Shown: in pieces, positions 5,769-6,508 of the stretch
Layout of the letters: each line of letters opens with the position of its first letter
Position numbering within the stretch: position 1 is the first letter of the stretch
Origin: Hadesarchaea archaeon
GTDB lineage: Archaea > Hadarchaeota > Hadarchaeia > Hadarchaeales > Hadarchaeaceae
NCBI GenBank assembly: GCA_003661465.1
Contig: QMWE01000055.1
Location: 1-6,508, forward strand
Direction: 5' to 3'
Length of the DNA stretch: 6,508 nucleotides
Made by a program: the position numbers and the translations under genes
The notes under the pieces: generated by a model
Told to the model about the DNA's origin: nothing
The model's database searches: none
What the model saw: only the letters and a program-made list of their open reading frames with translations

Positions 5769-6508
5769 ACCCTCTTGAGTCTTTCCGTGATGCTCCTGGC
5801 GTGGCCGGGTAACCCCTCTACCCCTGCCAGCCTTACGGCCGTCCCAGCTATCCGTTTAAGTCCGGCTCTGGAGAGTTCCTGTACGGTCGGGAGCCTGAGG
5901 AAGTCCATCACCGAAAGACCAGAACGTCTCCTGGCGGCCCCTCCTGTGGGCAGGATGTGGTTGGGTCCCACCGCGAAATCCCCGGCCGCCACGGGCGAGT
6001 GGCTCCCAAGGAACACGCTCCCCGCGTTCGTTATCCGTTTCAGCAGCATCCGCGGCTGCTTTACCATCAGCACTAGGTGCTCGGGGGCGTAGGTGTTTGA
6101 GAACTCCACGGCCTCCCGCATGTTCTTTGCCAGGACCACCAGCCCATATTTCCGCAATGCCTTTCGCACGATCAGTTTTCGCGGATTGTCCTCGATTATT
6201 CCCTCGATGAGTTCCTGGACTTTCGAGGCCAGTTCTCGGGATGTCGTCACCAGGACTGAGGCTGCGTCTGGCCCGTGTTCGGCCTGGGAGACGAGATCCG
6301 CTGCCACGAACTCCGGAGGGGCCGAACCGTCCGCCACCACCAGGATCTCGCTTGGGCCGGCCACGAAGTCTGTGTCCACGTCTGAAGCGACCGCCAGCTT
6401 TGCGGCTGCCACATATACGTTTCCAGGCCCGACAATTTTTTCCACCCTCGGCACGCTCTGAGTTCCATATGCCATCGCCGCTATGGCTTGGGCCCCTCCA
6501 ACTCTGTA
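5765..6508 (-). CDS. hisD: Histidinol dehydrogenase (5' part outside window)
   Basis: HisD oxidises L-histidinol to L-histidine in two NAD-dependent steps with a zinc ion, ending the pathway. The frame is open to the right edge, and the 247 residues present are the C-terminal part; by family length (about 430) some 180 residues are missing. Motifs in order: YRVGGAQAIAAMAYGT at the edge, VGPGNVYVAAAK, GPSEILVVAD, SQAEHGPD with the Gln and His zinc-site residues, NTYAPEHLV with the catalytic Glu-His pair, AAGDFAVGPNHILPTGG with the zinc-site Asp, SGLSVMDFLR, and GLPGHARSI with the last conserved His. The internal ATG at 6475 is not the start, because the conserved sequence continues upstream of it. 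It is the most upstream visible gene of the operon hisD-hisE-hisI-spoIIM. Confidence 0.96.
   Translation of the reverse strand, partial: YRVGGAQAIAAMAYGTQSVPRVEKIVGPGNVYVAAAKLAVASDVDTDFVAGPSEILVVADGSAPPEFVAADLVSQAEHGPDAASVLVTTSRELASKVQELIEGIIEDNPRKLIVRKALRKYGLVVLAKNMREAVEFSNTYAPEHLVLMVKQPRMLLKRITNAGSVFLGSHSPVAAGDFAVGPNHILPTGGAARRRSGLSVMDFLRLPTVQELSRAGLKRIAGTAVRLAGVEGLPGHARSITERLKRV

Overview
The window looks like a piece of an archaeal chromosome, densely packed and somewhat above 50% G+C by eye. The evidence is an archaeal-type ribosome site (GGTGA) before the first gene, A/T-rich TATA-like boxes about 26 bases before starts, at least one gene with no leader or ribosome site, hisE and hisI as separate genes rather than a hisIE fusion, and a large exported beta-propeller protein of a family I know mainly from archaea and some Bacilli. 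I cannot name the lineage. No RNA gene, CRISPR array, insertion sequence or origin was seen. Every gap is 105 bases or shorter.

Region 1 (1-2733) is a divergent pair. On the minus strand, running off the left edge, is a membrane-anchored, externally facing beta-propeller protein (625 codons present, probably lacking only its last few residues). On the plus strand is a 250-residue regulator with two membrane segments, an external domain I do not recognise, and a cytoplasmic C-terminal winged helix-turn-helix. The 105-base space between them holds a 26-base palindrome and a third copy of its half-site, placed between two TATA-like boxes. This is a plausible operator through which the membrane-tethered regulator could control itself and the propeller gene. 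It is the most interesting part of the window.

Region 2 (2747-4180) is a second divergent pair: a small single-domain O6-alkylguanine-DNA alkyltransferase (minus) and RNA 3'-terminal phosphate cyclase RtcA (plus). They share a short spacer with a single A/T box that could drive both. rtcA fits leaderless transcription from its ATG at 3104.

Region 3 (4161-6508) is a leftward operon: hisD (5' part outside the window), hisE, hisI, then a SpoIIM-family integral membrane protein. Junctions are a 4-base overlap (hisD/hisE), a 4-base gap (hisE/hisI) and an 8-base gap (hisI/spoIIM), so co-transcription and translational coupling are likely. HisE and HisI catalyse steps 2 and 3 of histidine biosynthesis, and HisD catalyses the last two oxidations. 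The SpoIIM-like protein has no known link to histidine. Its 3' end overlaps the 3' end of the convergent rtcA by 20 bases.
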